A DNA stretch of 64,000 bases from Neoscytalidium dimidiatum (lineage: Eukaryota; Ascomycota; Dothideomycetes; Botryosphaeriales; Botryosphaeriaceae): positions 496,001-560,000 of the forward strand of contig CM074699.1 in the NCBI GenBank assembly GCA_037367355.1. Reading direction: 5' to 3'. Shown piece after piece: positions 51,540 to 64,000 of this stretch (positions are counted from its first letter, which is position 1; every line of letters begins with the position of its first letter). A program made the translations under genes and the position numbers. Under the pieces are notes generated by a model that was not told the origin of the DNA, made no database searches, and was given only the letters and a program-made list of their open reading frames with translations.

Positions 51540-52535
51540 ATGTCCAAGGAAGACTCGAACGGAGATCTTGCAACAATAGAGCAGAAAGTTACTACCAATG
51601 GCTCCAGGCATGAGCACGAACATACCTTCTCAGGAGTTTCTCGACCGGTTGTAATCTCTCCTTCCGTGGGCAGCAATTTAGGCAGTCCGGTAATATATCT
51701 TGCGTCACGTTCAACTACGGGCCGTTTTGTCTCACATATTCTTAGACCGCTCTAGCCATTGGAGCTTTTGCTACCACTCTGACGACGTTGTCTTGCTCAC
51801 TTATGGAATGGCGCGGTGTTACTACGACAAACGTTTACATTGCGAACTTCTTCTTCCTCGCCGGCATCGGTATGGTCGTCTCTGCACAGTGGGAGCTGGT
51901 GAGGGGTAACTCGTTCGGATATACGGTTTTAAGTGCCTTTGGTATGGTGCATTCAATTCGTGGATTTCTCCAGCGCTAATTGATGCAGGTCTCTTTTATG
52001 CCGGCTTCGGCGCTATTGTTACGCCAGCTTTCGGGGTTACTGAATCGTATGGAAACGACACCATTGAATACAACAATGCGCTTGGGTTCTTCATGATTCG
52101 TATGCCAATAGTTTCTCAATTTGCGTAGCTCTGCTAACATCACTTAGTATGGACTGTGCTCAACACGTTCTTCCTTATTGGATCACTGCCGATGTATGTG
52201 ACCATCACCCCCAATCTAATATCCTGAAGTTCCATCTTCTAACATGAGGCAGAAATTTGGTTTACATCGGAATCTTTGCCACGGTCGAACTTGCTTTTCT
52301 TCTAGTCGCCGCAAGCTACTTCGCCGCCGCGGACGGAAACGCCGACACATCCGTGGCCCTCAAGAAAGCCGGAGGTGTATTTGCCTTCCTTTCCGGATTG
52401 CTTGGGTATTACACTTTAGGCCATTTGATGTGTCAAGAGGCTCTGTTCTTCTCTTTCCCGATGGGCTCGACCGAGCGATTCTTCAAGAAAAGCAATTTGA
52501 ACGAAGAAAGGCCTCCGCCTCAGCATTCTCACTAA
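51540..52535 (+). CDS. GPR1/FUN34/YaaH family transporter (acetate/ammonium-type)
   Basis: Five exons: 51540-51689, 51746-51941, 51989-52099, 52148-52193, 52253-52535 (261 aa). After a hydrophilic N-terminus come six hydrophobic segments, starting with ALAIGAFATTLTTLSCSL and including NVYIANFFFLAGIGMVVSAQWEL, LGFFMILWTVLNTFFLIGSLP and VYIGIFATVELAFLLVAASYF. The last helix region (GVFAFLSGLLGYYTLGHLM) and the order match the acetate-permease family of fungi. The family's N-terminal NPXPLG motif is only weakly kept, around SPTALAIGAF. The protein probably sits in the plasma membrane; substrate is not certain. Confidence 0.85.
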
Positions 52536-54224
52536 GCAGCCAAAAGGGTTCATGGATCGAGATTGAAAAATACATATCTCTTCATCGCTCATAACTAACG
52601 CAATTTGGATACTTTTGTTACACTGACCCCATTAGAATAAACCCCCTTGCCGCAAAAGAGCCCAGCGCGTAACTACCGTTCAATCGCTGTTGTTTTCCTA
52701 CTGCTCACCCGCTCCTTTACTCCCGGCAACTCTGCGAATCCAAATCTCGCTACCAACCTGACAACACACTGCGGCTTCCTCCAACCTCTCTCCAGCCTCC
52801 CGCCTTTCACTACTCCCTTCCTCTTTTGATCCGCACCAACCTCACCGCCATACACCTCCAACGCGCCCTCATCCATATCCACCATATACAATGGCGTTGT
52901 CGATGTCGGTCTGGAGAGACGCGAACTTGCTGGGCGCATAGAGGATGTAGAAGCCTTGGACGGAGGAACAGCCGTCATATTTTCAAGGGAGTCGGCAATG
53001 TGATTGATGATTGCGGGGTTTTACTGCGTTTGGGGGAAGGCTGAGGTGATGGTTACGTACTAGCCGCCCTGGGGGATGATGGTAGTCGCCTTTTTAGTAA
53101 ACGAAGATGAGGTGATGTGTGTCCATTGTTGCTCACTTGTAAATTTGGTGGGAAAACGTGATTACACATCCTGGCAAATTATAAAAAAGGTTCATCGTAA
53201 AATTAAAGGCATTGAAGAGACTGCTTGGTAAACTGATGGTATATTTCTATTCTTTCTTTGTCCCCAGGTAGCATTGATATGCGTTACGCCTGTGCCATCT
53301 TATCTGTACAAAGCAGCGTGATGAACTAAATAAAGCACAGTGCGCGAGTTGGGCTTTCGTGATCTGTGCCTCAGCGAGATGACTTGGGCTTAATGATGTT
53401 ACCGGCGGAGCAAAACAAGTAGAGAATTAGAAGGCCCTGATCCTTAGCCGCGCCTATTATGAAGCCAGTCATTAGTTTTTATAGTAAGCCAGGATGAGGG
53501 AGGGTATCCCATGTTAGTCTGATGGCAATGTTGTTCTGTGAATGAACAAGTTGTCGTGCTTTGCGGAGAAATGCAGGGTGACCCTACAGATTGAGTGGTT
53601 GGAAGTTGATTTGAAGAAGAATGTAAAGGAAACGGGTCCAAGCTCAGCAAAGTTTTGAGAGGTGAGATAAACCGATTTGTTAATCAAGAAAGATTTGAGT
53701 ATCAGTAGGAAGTATACTTAAGAGATTACGCAATTGTGTTGAGCGGAGCCATGTAATTGCTTGGTTGCCATAGGCCAAAGTCATCCCCAGCCTCGTAACC
53801 TATACCATACCGTGGGGACCTAAAGGTGTAGAACTCAATGACCGGGAATCTGCAGGATTTCACCTTTGGGTTAACTAGTCCTGCAAAGTCAAATTTTCAA
53901 ACCGGGCTGATGGGAGGGAAAACGTGATTACTGCGAAAGATTCATACATAGTACCCTTGCATGGAGGATTTCAAGCTCAAAGTGCCCTTTTTCTTTTCTT
54001 TCTCCCTATTCCCTTCTCTTTCAGAGCTCGTTATCCAGAAGCAGATTTGCGGTCAGGACTAATGCATTCATCATCCCTACGGGCTGTCTCCTCAGGTCGT
54101 TCAATTTCAAGCCGGCAGTCACTCAATGAGTATCTTCTCGTTATGTGCCTACCAATTTTTTGACAAATGGATTTGCTCTATATTACTTTTTTTTTAACGC
54201 TACTTTGTATATCGTAGTGGCAGT
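52536..54224. other. Intergenic region, one weak small frame
   Basis: 1.7 kb. A 101-codon minus-strand frame at 52673-52978 (Ser/Thr-rich start, then acidic, then basic) might be a small gene, but nothing supports it beyond being open. The rest is AT-rich sequence without signals I can name. Confidence 0.4.
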
Positions 54225-55289
54225 TTATGATGGAGATCGCCTTCTCCTGGAATCTCTCATCTCTGTATCCCTCGACCGGTCGCGTCGTCTCTCGCGTCTG
54301 TAGTTGTCTTCTGAATCATCACGGCGCCGACTCTTCCTTTCCCTATCTCTTGAATAGTCTCGGCGGCGCCTGTCCCTATCCTCGCTATCGTCTCGCCGAC
54401 GGGCCCTCGTATCTCTGTCTCCTGAATCATCGCGCCGCCTGCTCTTACGGTCTCTATCATCTGCATCCTCACGCCGCTTCCGTTCCCTACTCCGCGACCT
54501 CTCCTCCGACGGCGGACGACTGCGGTTGCGCCTCCTGTGACGTCTTCTCCCTTCATCATCCTCGTCTCTATCCCGCCGCGACCGATGGTGTCTGTGTTTC
54601 CTCCTCTCATCCTTCTTCTTACCAGACCCGTTCTTCGCCTTCCATTCCCTAATCGCCTCCTCGACCTCCGCCTTCTTCTCCTTAACCAAATACGCCTTCA
54701 TTGGATCATCATCATCATGATTCCTAAGCAGCTCCGCCAACTCCCTCTCCTCCTTCAACACCGGTCTCCTCTCCTCCTCGCTCTCGCTTTCCGGATCTGC
54801 CGCTTTCTTCGCTGCTCCATCCGCCTCCTCGTCCTCCTCGTCTGCCAGCCCATACGTATTATCCTGGAGCTCCTCGCCGTCCTTCTTCTTGTACCGCGTA
54901 TGATCGACGCTGATGATCCTGCCCATGACCTGCGCGCCGCTCAGGTTGTCCACCGCCAGGTCGCAGCTGCGCTGGTCCTCGTACTTCAGGAAGGCGAAGC
55001 CCTTGCTCTTGCCCGTCTCCTTGTCGCGCACCAGGTTGACGTAGACGGGCTCGCCATATTGCGAGAAGATGGTGATGATGTCACCCTCGGACACGTCGTA
55101 GGGGAGGCCGCCGATGTATATGAAGGCCTGCGCTATGCGTCAGCACGATCGCGGGTGCGAGGGGGGAGGAAAGCAGCAATGGTGAGGGCGTACCGTGTCT
55201 CTATAGTCGGCGTGCCATGAGCCTTCTGGGGTGATGCCGGCCTCGAGCTCACGCTTGTTGAGCTCTTTGATTTGGCGGATTTTGTTCAT
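54225..55289 (-). CDS. IST3: RRM-domain splicing factor, Ist3/Snu17 (RBMX2) type
   Basis: Two exons, 55289-55194 and 55127-54225 (332 aa). The N-terminus MNKIRQIKELNKRELEAG and the SWHADYRDTAFIYIGG junction are characteristic of this protein. One RRM follows: RNP2 IYIGGLPY and RNP1 KGFAFLKY, ending in VDHTRYKKKD. The C-terminal half is acidic and then a long Arg/Asp/Ser/Glu-rich tail with RRRDDSEDRDR-type repeats. Ist3 is a subunit of the pre-mRNA retention and splicing (RES) complex bound to the U2 snRNP. The charged tail is much longer than in yeast, as in other filamentous fungi and animals. Confidence 0.9.
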
Positions 55290-56028
55290 GGTTGCGGTGG
55301 AAAGAGCGAGGTTCTTTACGGAGAGGTTTTCGAGCGCGCGGTAAACGGATTGCCGCAGCTGTTCCGCAGGGAGCTCAAGGAGTGGACGGCGACTGAGCGA
55401 ATGGCCCTGAATGGGCCGTGAGATATGGCAAGCTCAAGGCGCGCAGCTTGGATGCTAGTGACGCGCGCAAGGAAATGTTGTAGGCAACGCTATGTCATGG
55501 CCGCCGCACCGCGCCGAAGTTCACCCTACAGCTTCTGCCCTTACTAAGCCCCTCTTCACGCGAGAAAGCCACCCGGCGAGCAGCCGAGCCCTTTTCCATT
55601 AACCTTCAGCCACCGTTCCCAGTCAAGAACTCACACCAGACTTCTTAACAACCAAAGCATTCAGCGGCAAGAGCTTGCTAAAAATAGTCTTTCTCTTTTT
55701 CTTAACTGCCCACGATCGCCTGACTGAGGCTCTCCGACGATAACCTTATCACCTTTGCCATTCGCAATTTTTTTTCCCCCCCAGCGCAGCGCAGCGCAGC
55801 CCAGCTCCCCACGTAGTCCCTCCTTCCCAATCGGGCGTCCCGGGATGTACCACGACGCGCCAGATCCCCTCCACCCCAAGCCCTGCCACAATACAACCTC
55901 CTACCCCCCCAAGACCGCTTGGCATCGGCAACCGCACCCCCTTCAGCACATTCCAGAATCCTTCCAGCGCGGCACTCTCACCTCTCGTATCGGGACCAAT
56001 CGCACCGGCCAGACACCAACGTCACCCA
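55290..56028. other. Promoter of the Ist3-like gene and 3' flank of the GNAT gene
   Basis: No gene is supported. C-rich pyrimidine tracts lie near 55773-55910. Confidence 0.5.
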
Positions 56029-57011
56029 TCACGGGAGCCTCTTGGCCCAGAACCGCGTCAGCCCGAGCGCGCGGAACCCGACGGCGCGGTGGAAGGCCTC
56101 GGCCCTGCGCTGACCCATGCCCGGCGCCGGCGCCGTCGTCGTCGTCGTCGTCGTCGTCCCGCTGCCGCCCACGTCCGCGAGGTCGCAGTCGCCGGCGCAG
56201 GGCCAGGACACGGCGAAGGCGGCGGCCGGCAGCAGGGCGCGCGCGGCGGCCAGCAGCGCGTCGAGCAGCGCGGTGCCGAGGCCGCGGCGCCGGTGGGCCG
56301 CCTGCACGGAGATGCGCTCGAGGAGGACGAAGCTGGATTCGCCGACGAGGTCGCGGTTGGTGAGGGGCGTGTTGCCGGCGGTGTGGCGCGGTTGCTGCGG
56401 GTCGAATGGGTTGTGGGCGGGCTCGATGAGCTCGGGGAGGAGGGTTCCGGTGCTGTGGTAGCGAGGTCAGTGGGTGTGTGGCCAAGTCGGAGGGAAGTTG
56501 TGGTGGAGCGCGCGTACGAGGTGTAGGCGCATTGCATGAAGGTTCTTATCTGGAACCCGGCGTTCTGGGTCGTGATGTCGAAGCTGTTGTTCAGTGCGTG
56601 CTCGCGGTCGAAGAGGTGGCCGGTGCAGCTGCCGATCTGTTTTGACTCGAGGATTGTGTCTGGGGCAGAGGGGGAGATGAACCTGTAGGAGAAGTGAGCT
56701 CTGTATTGGATGCGGTGCGCTCAGAAGCAGGAAAGTTCTATGATAAGTTCATGCTCTGCCAAAGTGCTGCTGAAGTAGCAATGTTAGCCATCTTACTGTT
56801 CGACAGCACAAACATCGAGCTGAGTTGGAATCCCTTCGCCGTATATCTCGTACACCTCCAGAACGACCCTACGTCTTGCATTCTGCGGCATGTGGTGGTC
56901 ATCGTCACCTTCACCTGGTGTATTAGCATTGAGTGTGTACATCAACCTGCGTTGGGCCAAGTTCGAATTCCAAAAGCTTGACCGTTGCGCCCAGACAGGG
57001 TTTTGGGCCAT
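56029..57011 (-). CDS. GNAT-family N-acetyltransferase-like protein
   Basis: Three exons, 57011-56797, 56682-56518, 56452-56029 (267 aa). The 114-bp first intron joins DVCAVEQ to FISPSAP, and the second joins CAYTS to TGTLLPELIEPAHNPFDP. A GNAT acetyl-CoA-binding motif A is clear in FVLLERISVQAAHRRRGLGTALLDALL (RRGLG/A loop), followed by an Ala-rich helix and the C-terminal FHRAVGFRALGLTRFWAKRLP block. Between them is an insert with eight Thr residues from a triplet repeat. The N-terminal 100 residues are not typical GNAT. Substrate unknown. Confidence 0.78.
56133..56159. repeat. GTC/GAC triplet repeat
   Basis: About nine units. On the minus strand they encode a polythreonine run inside the GNAT-like protein. 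Confidence 0.9.
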
Positions 57012-59389
57012 TGTAGAAGTATGGAGTTTGCGAGCTGCTAGGTAAAGTTTTGTGAGTCTTCATGCAAGTGTGGGAGAAAGACTGGTTAGGTTCGCCTCTG
57101 TGTTAGACGTTTGATGAAGGCTGAGCCAACGTTGTTTGCTCAATACGCTGTAATAATATTTCCGATTCAAGTAATATGTACTACCCAAAAAAGGCTCCGT
57201 TCGTTTGGATACCCACTCCAGCGATGAACGCGGGGAATTCGAGACCCTCTTTCTCCAGGATCGAGCGTTTGTGGAGAAAGCTTTTCCAGTTCCCCCTTCC
57301 AGTGCATCGATTTCTACGATCGAAAGGTCCAAGACCGTCATTTTCTACACGGACCACTCCACGACGTCACGCTACGTTGGCAAAATCGGACTTTACAGGA
57401 CGCCATCCCGGACTTGAATATTCGCGACAAATGCCAATCCTTCTCAGCGGATGTGACAAATCATGTGCTCACGGTTGGTAGAAGATCCAAGAAACAAAGG
57501 CCCACAATTGAAAGCGCGGGCATTTTGAAAGCCAGACCGACATGCGGGGGAAGCTGCCTTTTTGCGGAGAGGATTGCGGAGGAGCTGAGGTCCCTGAGCT
57601 CGTCATGCCGTAAACGATTCGTGGCTCGAGGTTTTTGTTATGTTATAGCTACCGCCACGGAGCACGCCAACACAACCGACGACGGTCAGCCAGGGTTTCG
57701 GGCCTTTCTGCCTGAGAATCGCAACTTATGATGAGATAAGGGAACGAGAGAAAAAGCCACATATTCAGAACGCGAGGTGATTAGATTTGACAGAGATAGG
57801 GGCGCGGTTTCTGAGAGATATAGGAAAAAGAGCCAAGAGAAGAAGGGCTCGTTGAGGGACAGGATGACGGCAGAAGGCAGATCTTCTAGAAGCAATTGGC
57901 CGAGGCGGCCGGGGCGCCCAGCATGACGGGCAGTTCGCGTGGGCACCTGCGCCGCTCGTATCTCTGGAGTACCCCAGACACGACTCGGTCAGCAGGAAAT
58001 TGCCGGCCGTGATCCGACAGCGGGTGCAATGCTCTTGTCAACGCAATTACGGCGCAATTGCAGGCCGGCACCGTGACCGACACGTCCAGCAGCGGAGGAA
58101 AAAAAAAATTAGCTTCCACTCGGACCGGGCCAGTGCGTCGCAGCGAAGAAACGCTCAGGAACGGCGGGCGGCATGGCGGCTAGGGGCGGCTCTCGGTCTT
58201 TGCTTAGGCTTTCCTGGGACCAGTGACAAGCACTCGTTTGTGCCTCTGCTCACTCGGGGCACCCCGATCCAACGGCGGGCCGTGGCTGCTTGAGCCCTCT
58301 TACCCTCCTGCCTGCCCTTCCCGCGCCCAAGCCGTGCCCCGCGCCGCCAGCTGAAGAAGGCTACGGCAGGCGCAAGCTCGCAGCCCGCGTGAGTCGTGGT
58401 GGGAGCGCTGACGGCTATGGCTGCGGCTGCGCGCGAGGCAGCCCTCAGCCTCGCTCTCGCCGGCGCGCCTTGCTGTCTGCCTGGTGGACCGACCGAGAAT
58501 TTCGACGATGCGGCTACATGCACCATTATATCGGCGACAGGCGACCGCGCTGGCGGCGTATCTTCTTGTGCCGCTATCATGACAAGAGCGCAACCGCTAA
58601 GAGAATCTGCCCTTATCAACGCTCCACTCCGCAAATCACGTCAACTGGACGCGCACCCATGAGTTTGCGGCCTTGGTATTGCGCCTTGGCGGCCTTGGCC
58701 CTCCACAAGGATCGCGGGCGGGCTGCGCCCTAGCTTAACCTCTGCGTGCGGCGACTCTGATTTCCGCCCTCGCCGCTGCGAGCAGGCAATGCGACCGTGA
58801 CACAGCGGCTTCTTGGACCTGGCCCGATCCTTGTCCAGAAGGGAAAGTCGGCGTCGCGCACAAGAGCCTGTACAAGGCGAACAATGTCTCGGCGGCGCGC
58901 GCCATCTCCCGCTATAAGATCCTGTCCATGCCTGGCCTGCCCTGAATGATCTTGCCTGACCATCTCTCCGTCGCCCGTCGTATACCCTCCGGCGAGAGCA
59001 TCGCGTGTCGCCCCGTAACCGTGTGACAGCTGCCGAAAAGGTTTGCTGCACCATCACGACATCGGGAAAGGTCCTGTCATCACAGGGCGCAACTCCTCCA
59101 GCATCCCCTCACGTGCGTCCCCTCTTATTTGCCGCCGCCCGCCTCTGAACCTGCAGCCCTTTTCTGACTCCGGACAGCCGCGTGGGTTTCTGTTGGGTTC
59201 GAGAAAGTATATCTACCTCCTCGTGGCCCTTGTCCTCCGCTTCAGGCTAGCCCCGTTGTCCTGCGTACCGCATCGAGATTCGACGACCAACCGCACAGTC
59301 GTCACGAGAACACCGCCTGAGATAAGGCGAGTGCTTAAAGACGTTTTCCACGTTCGAACGTGCCGTCGACGAAGATTCCTCCACCCGAA
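57012..59389. other. Long upstream region of the amino-acid permease
   Basis: 2.4 kb between divergent genes. Short frames on both strands, none recognisable. The last 400 bases before the permease are C/T-rich and end in CCCGAAATGGC. The length fits an extended regulatory region of a nutrient-controlled permease. Confidence 0.45.
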
Positions 59390-61280
59390 ATGGCTATCTG
59401 GAATCGTAGAAGCACCTCCTCGTCCGACGAGCCGAAGGTTGCTCGTGACTCTGAGTTTGGCAAGTCCGAGTATGAGGCCAACGCCCACTATGACCCGGCC
59501 GAGGGCGAGGTCCAGCAAGCTGGCGAGAGCCAGAATCTCCACCGTGGTCTACAGGCCAGGCACATTACTATGATTGCCATCGGTGGTGCAATCGGTATGT
59601 AATGGCTCTCCGTGAAAAAGCACTGAGCTAACGTACGGCTGTGCAGGTACTGGTCTGATTATTGGTACGGGCAAGGCTCTGGCACAAGCCGGACCTGCAT
59701 CAATTCTAATCTCCTACACCTTCATTGGTCTCATCGTCTTCGCTGTCATGGCCGGTCTTGGTGAGATGGCTGCTTGGCTTCCCTTGGGATCGGGCTTCTC
59801 TGGCTATGCCAACCGTTTCGTAGACCCTGCTCTTGGTTTCGCTCTTGGCTATGTAAGTTGCGTGATAGAGCTGGGTAAAGCTTGTTTCCCAAGTCCGAAG
59901 CTAATTGCTTGTGCAGACGTACTGGTTCAAGTATATCATCGTCACACCCAATCAGCTTACTGCTGCTGCGCTGGTTATACAGTACTGGGTTGACCCAGAC
60001 GACGTCAATCCTGGTGTTTTCATCACTGTCTTCTTCGTGGTGATCGTCTGCATCAACTACTTCGGCGTCAAGTTCTTCGGTGAATTCGAGTTCTGGCTCA
60101 GCAGCTTGAAGGTCATCGTCATTGTTGCTTTGATCATTCTGTCCCTGGTCCTTGCTCTTGGCGGCGGTCCTACTGGCGACAGGACTGGCTTCAGGTACTG
60201 GAAGGATCCGGGTGCGTTCAAGCCGTATATCGCCGGTGAGTCGACCTCGTGGATGAATATGCAAGATCCATAAGCTGATTGTTATTAGACGGCTCCGCGG
60301 GCAAGTTCCTTGGCTTCTGGAACTCCATGATCAACGCCGTCTTCGCTTACCTGGGCACTGAGCTTGTCGGTGTCACCGTCGGCGAGGCCCAAAACCCCAG
60401 ACGCACAATCCCGAAGGCTATCAAGCTGACCTTCTACCGCATCCTCTTCTTCTACTGCTTGTCGGTCCTTCTTCTGGGAATGATCGTCCCCTACGACTCC
60501 GACGAGCTTGCCTTCGCGACTACCAAGTCCAACAGCGCTGCCGCCTCGCCCTTCGTCGTCGCCATCCAGATCGCCCAGATCGACGCCCTCCCCGGCATCC
60601 TGAACGGCTGCATCCTGCTCTTCGTCTTCTCCGCCTCCAACTCGGATCTGTACATCGCATCGCGCACCCTGTACGGCCTCGCCTCCACTGGCAAGGCTCC
60701 CCGGATCTTCGCCCGCACGGACAAGCGCGGCGTGCCCGTCTACGCGCTCGGCCTCTCGTCCGCGTTCTGCCTGCTCGCGTACATGAACGTGTCGGACGAC
60801 TCGAAGACGGTCTTCGGCTACTTCGTCAACCTGGTGACCATCTTCGGGCTGCTGACGTGGATCTCGATCCTGGTGACGCACATCTACTTCGTCAAGGCGC
60901 GCATCGCGCAGAACGTGCCCAGGGAGTCGCTCGCGTACGTGTCGCCGTTCGGCATCTGGGGCAGCTACATCGCGCTCGGCTTCTGCATCCTGATCGCCTT
61001 CACCAAGAACTTCCCCGTCTTCACCCACGGCAGCTACGGCGACTTCGACTACAAGAACTTCATCACCGGCTACCTCGGCATCCCGCTCTACGTGATCATG
61101 ATCTTCGGCTGGAAGTGGTGGCACAAGACCGAGGGCGTCAAGGCCGAGTCCGCCGACCTGTGGACCGGCAAGGACATCATCGACCGCGAGGAGCAGGAGT
61201 TCTTGGCCGAGCAGGCGGCCAAGCAGAAGGATCCGAGCAAGAGGACGTTCTACGACAGGTTCGTTGCCTGGTTGTTCTAA
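59390..61280 (+). CDS. Amino-acid permease (APC superfamily, YAT type)
   Basis: Four exons: 59390-59594, 59647-59852, 59917-60235, 60289-61280 (573 aa). The N-terminal cytosolic tail is followed by helix 1 with LQARHITMIAIGGAIGTGLIIGTG, the consensus of fungal general amino-acid permeases, and by about eleven further hydrophobic helices. Conserved blocks include GEMAAWLPLGSGFSGYANRFVDPALGFALGY, FAYLGTELVGVTVGEAQNPRRTIPKAI and ASNSDLYIASRTLYGLA. The end is KRTFYDRFVAWLF, as in related permeases. It imports amino acids at the plasma membrane; specificity is not readable. The earlier in-frame codon at 59360 is not ATG. Confidence 0.93.
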
Positions 61281-64000
61281 GGGATTGGAGTGAGAGAAGG
61301 GTCGGGTCTGTTCGATAATGTAGGGCAGAGGAGGATATACCAGGCGAGGTCACGGGTTAGTGTTTAGATTCCCTTTTCGTGGTATCTTCCAAAATAAATA
61401 TGAGACACACGATTGATGGTTCAAAATATGTTTTCCATCCCTTGTGCCCTGGTGGGCAGTGACGTGTAATCGAGAAAGACTTAGTCCGCCCTTCAGCTTT
61501 TTCTATCCATACCGTCATCGCCAAGGACCCGAGCGAAGCCAGTCCCCTTTGGGACAAAAGAGATCGAGATGCTAGGATTTTGCGCCAGCCGATGTGGCTG
61601 GCAGCGTGGCGCCGTCCGCGTCGAAGTCTCATCGCACATCAACCGACTGCTAAATTTTTCGCAGGACGATGGATGTGATGGAGCTGTCAGGTGTCGCCTT
61701 GTGCATCATGCTCGCTCTGGGCTGACGTCGAAGAGGGCGCGGCGTGAACCCGTCAGCCAGGATCAGGGGACCGTGCGACGACGAGCCAGGAACAGGTAAG
61801 TCGACAGGTGACATTCACGTACAAGTGGTCCTTATGCTAACCGTTGTAACGTGCTACGGTACCCAGCCTTAAGGGCCAGTGTGAGAAACGTGCTATAACG
61901 CATCGACCTCTGCGACGACATATTAGGGACCCGAGTTTTCCCTACTATCCCCCAACATGGCCAGTTCAGCATAGACATCCAGGATTATGACAAAGTCGAC
62001 GTCAATGCTCACGCATTGTCCGGAGCCGCCATACCTTCTGCTCGCCAGCAACTTGATTTCCAGATTGAATACTCGTGGGCGCGGCGGAAGGACAGAACCA
62101 GGTTCCGCCCCTAAGCTGAAGCAGGTCAGCGAGAAATACCGGCTGCCCCGTTAATCTCGATATGGCGTGCAGCACGTGTTTTGGAAGACTGAGATGCACA
62201 GGCGCAGGAGCAATGAAGAGATTCAAGCAGGAAGCAGAGCTGATCGGCTCCCGCGCCTGTCCCGGTAGGCCCCTGTAACTTGAACGAGGTGAATAGAAGA
62301 AGTTGATTGTGTGCGAGCAGACCGACAGCAAGAGGAATACCTCTTTTGACAGGCCGCCTGGCACAAGTTACGGCTGCACCTGTATCGCAGCACATCAGAA
62401 TATTTACAGACGCTTCAGCGGGGTCAAGGCCGGAAAGCAGCCACGGCGGCCCTCGGCGATTTCCATCGCTGCGTTTGTTGGGATCATCAGCTACGGGTTG
62501 CAAAGGGCGGCTGTGCAACCTTAGTGGCTGTCAGTGCTGACAATGATTATAACAGCCTTTTAGTGATCACAGCAGCACTGCTTTCAACGACGCTTGCTTT
62601 TACTACCTGACGTGAGCAGCTACTCCGATCACAGGGCTGCAGCTGTCGCAAGCAATTATCAACGCCCTTATGTGTGCAGTCAGTCAGGAAGAAAGGGCAC
62701 GTTCCGGCACTAGCGCGAGACGAGGGCGACTTGGCTATTCGCGACTGAGAAACAGCCGGCAATGAGAGCGATAAAAGCTAAAAATGAGGGGCATGCGTGT
62801 AGGAGGGCGGCATCGCGATGATTCACGCATGGCAGTGGCTGCGGACTGCATGGAGCCGGAGCCTTACGAGGTGGGATCTGACACTGTTCCCTCCCGGAGC
62901 ATGGCCGTACTTCAACGGGTGCAGAAGTGGGTGACGACGACCGGCTGACAGAACGCATTCCGGACGCGCCGAGTTGCATGCAGAGGTTACTGGCGGTCAG
63001 CGAATCTCGACACGTCTAGAACAGCGAGCGCCAGGCAGTAACGCGCAGCGACGTGCGTGCAAGTGGTGCGGCGAAGGCGAAGGAACCAAATAGACGACGA
63101 TATCGAAGGAGAGAGGGGAGGGAAAAAAAAAAACCTCGGGGAGGACCACGAGGGCGGTGGCCCAAGCGAGAAGGGAAAAAATAGAGCGCGATCTGCAGCT
63201 GGCGAATGAACGGCGTCAGGGACCGGACACAGCCAACACCGTCGCTCGCGACACACCACGCGCGCCGCGCCCTGGGCCAGGCACCCAATATCATGACTCC
63301 GCAACAGACCCCGTGCCCTCGTCGCACCTTCGGTACTAGCGCTTTTTCTCCTGCCGTACCTGGAAACGGCTGCCCCCCATGGACCGGCTATGCACGCTCA
63401 CCACCCTGGTCGCGCTCCAGACACGTCCATTTCCGCGCCTCGTCGCCGCAGGACCGCACCACTCGTGCCGGCAGCTACACAGTAGCCCGCCCTGAGAATT
63501 CCCCAATCGGCTTGCCCCGCCAACGTGTCCGTCCGCTGAGGGCTCCATTGCCCGAATCCGACACCGTCGCGCTCCGCCATGCGAGCGGCCTCGGCGAATG
63601 TACGAGGAGCAGCCAGCCCTGCCACACGCCGTTCGCACGCGCTATTTGCTAGCTCTGACTACGCGGCCCGCAGTGGAATCGGAGAGCCTCTGCCATGACG
63701 CAGCCGCTTTGGGTGCAAACAGCCCGCGCTCTACCGACCAATGCGCGGCGCGATGGGTGTGATGGATGCGATGCGGATCAACGCCGGCCCAGTTCTGCTG
63801 CTATACATCATCGCTGCGCCAGCGCCCGCGCCCACTTCCAGTCGTTGGCTTCTTCTAGCGGCCGTCTCGCTCCGTGGGACCGCGACTCGCATGTTTTCAA
63901 TTTATGGTCGTATTGTTCTGAGCCCAGCACGGGCGCTAGCTTAAGCCACCGGACTCCGCCGCATCGTGCTTTCCAAAACTGGCCTCCTGTTGCTTCCTTC
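61281..64000. other. Right edge without a recognisable gene
   Basis: 2.7 kb. Frames up to 148 codons (63206-63652, plus) have no family resemblance. Poly-A tracts occur at 63122-63133. The left part is the 3' flank of the permease. The right end may be upstream sequence of a gene outside the window. Confidence 0.45.

Noticed and set aside
55943..56485. 180-codon Arg/Pro-rich minus-strand frame near the GNAT gene
   Set aside because: Different frame of the same strand as the real third exon; composition comes from GC bias, and the GNAT motif is in the other frame.
60285..61124. 279-codon minus-strand frame within the permease
   Set aside because: Shadow frame opposite a well-conserved membrane protein; Glu/Asp/Val-rich composition is typical of an antisense artefact.

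Overview
The window is genomic DNA from a filamentous ascomycete (Pezizomycotina). The protein-coding genes are split by many 45-115 bp introns with GTAAGT-type donors, CTRAC-like branch points and short 3' distances. The gene content is also fungal: two Zn2Cys6 regulators, a PDR-type ABC transporter, a GT32 mannosyltransferase, a DUF2985 membrane protein and a GPR1/FUN34/YaaH carrier. I cannot fix the class from sequence alone. Most multi-exon models were built by hand from splice signals; for each of them the summed exon length is divisible by three.

Layout. 2.0-5.3 kb: a membrane-anchored sulfotransferase-like protein and a HAD phosphatase. 7.1-22.4 kb: two short-chain dehydrogenases, an unrecognised six-exon gene, a full-length PDR/ABCG exporter and, tail-to-tail with it, a Zn2Cys6 regulator. 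22.8-35.9 kb: a compact group containing a cupin protein and a FAD monooxygenase (divergent), an AflR-like Zn2Cys6 regulator, an O-methyltransferase, and a divergent pair of shikimate-pathway paralogues. These are an AROM-derived fusion protein and a DAHP synthase. 36.5 kb: a secreted CE1 esterase. 39-61 kb: mostly ordinary genes (DUF2985 protein, annexin, small His/Arg/Ser-rich protein, GT32 mannosyltransferase, isochorismatase-like hydrolase, acetate-transporter family protein, Ist3-type RRM protein, GNAT protein, amino-acid permease). The last 2.7 kb shows no gene.

The most interesting part is 22.8-35.9 kb, possibly with the genes to its left. It looks like a biosynthetic gene cluster with no polyketide, peptide or terpene core enzyme, but with its own entry into the shikimate pathway. 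The fusion protein keeps apparently intact dehydroquinate synthase and type I dehydroquinase domains. It has lost the EPSP synthase and shikimate dehydrogenase domains of AROM, and its shikimate-kinase domain has no P-loop lysine. With the dedicated DAHP synthase this would make 3-dehydroquinate and 3-dehydroshikimate and stop there, so the product is probably built from one of those intermediates by the oxygenase, cupin, methyltransferase and dehydrogenases. A 17-bp near-palindrome, AATCAGCTCSTAGGAGC, occurs three times, only in this group's intergenic regions, and is a candidate binding site for the cluster regulator.
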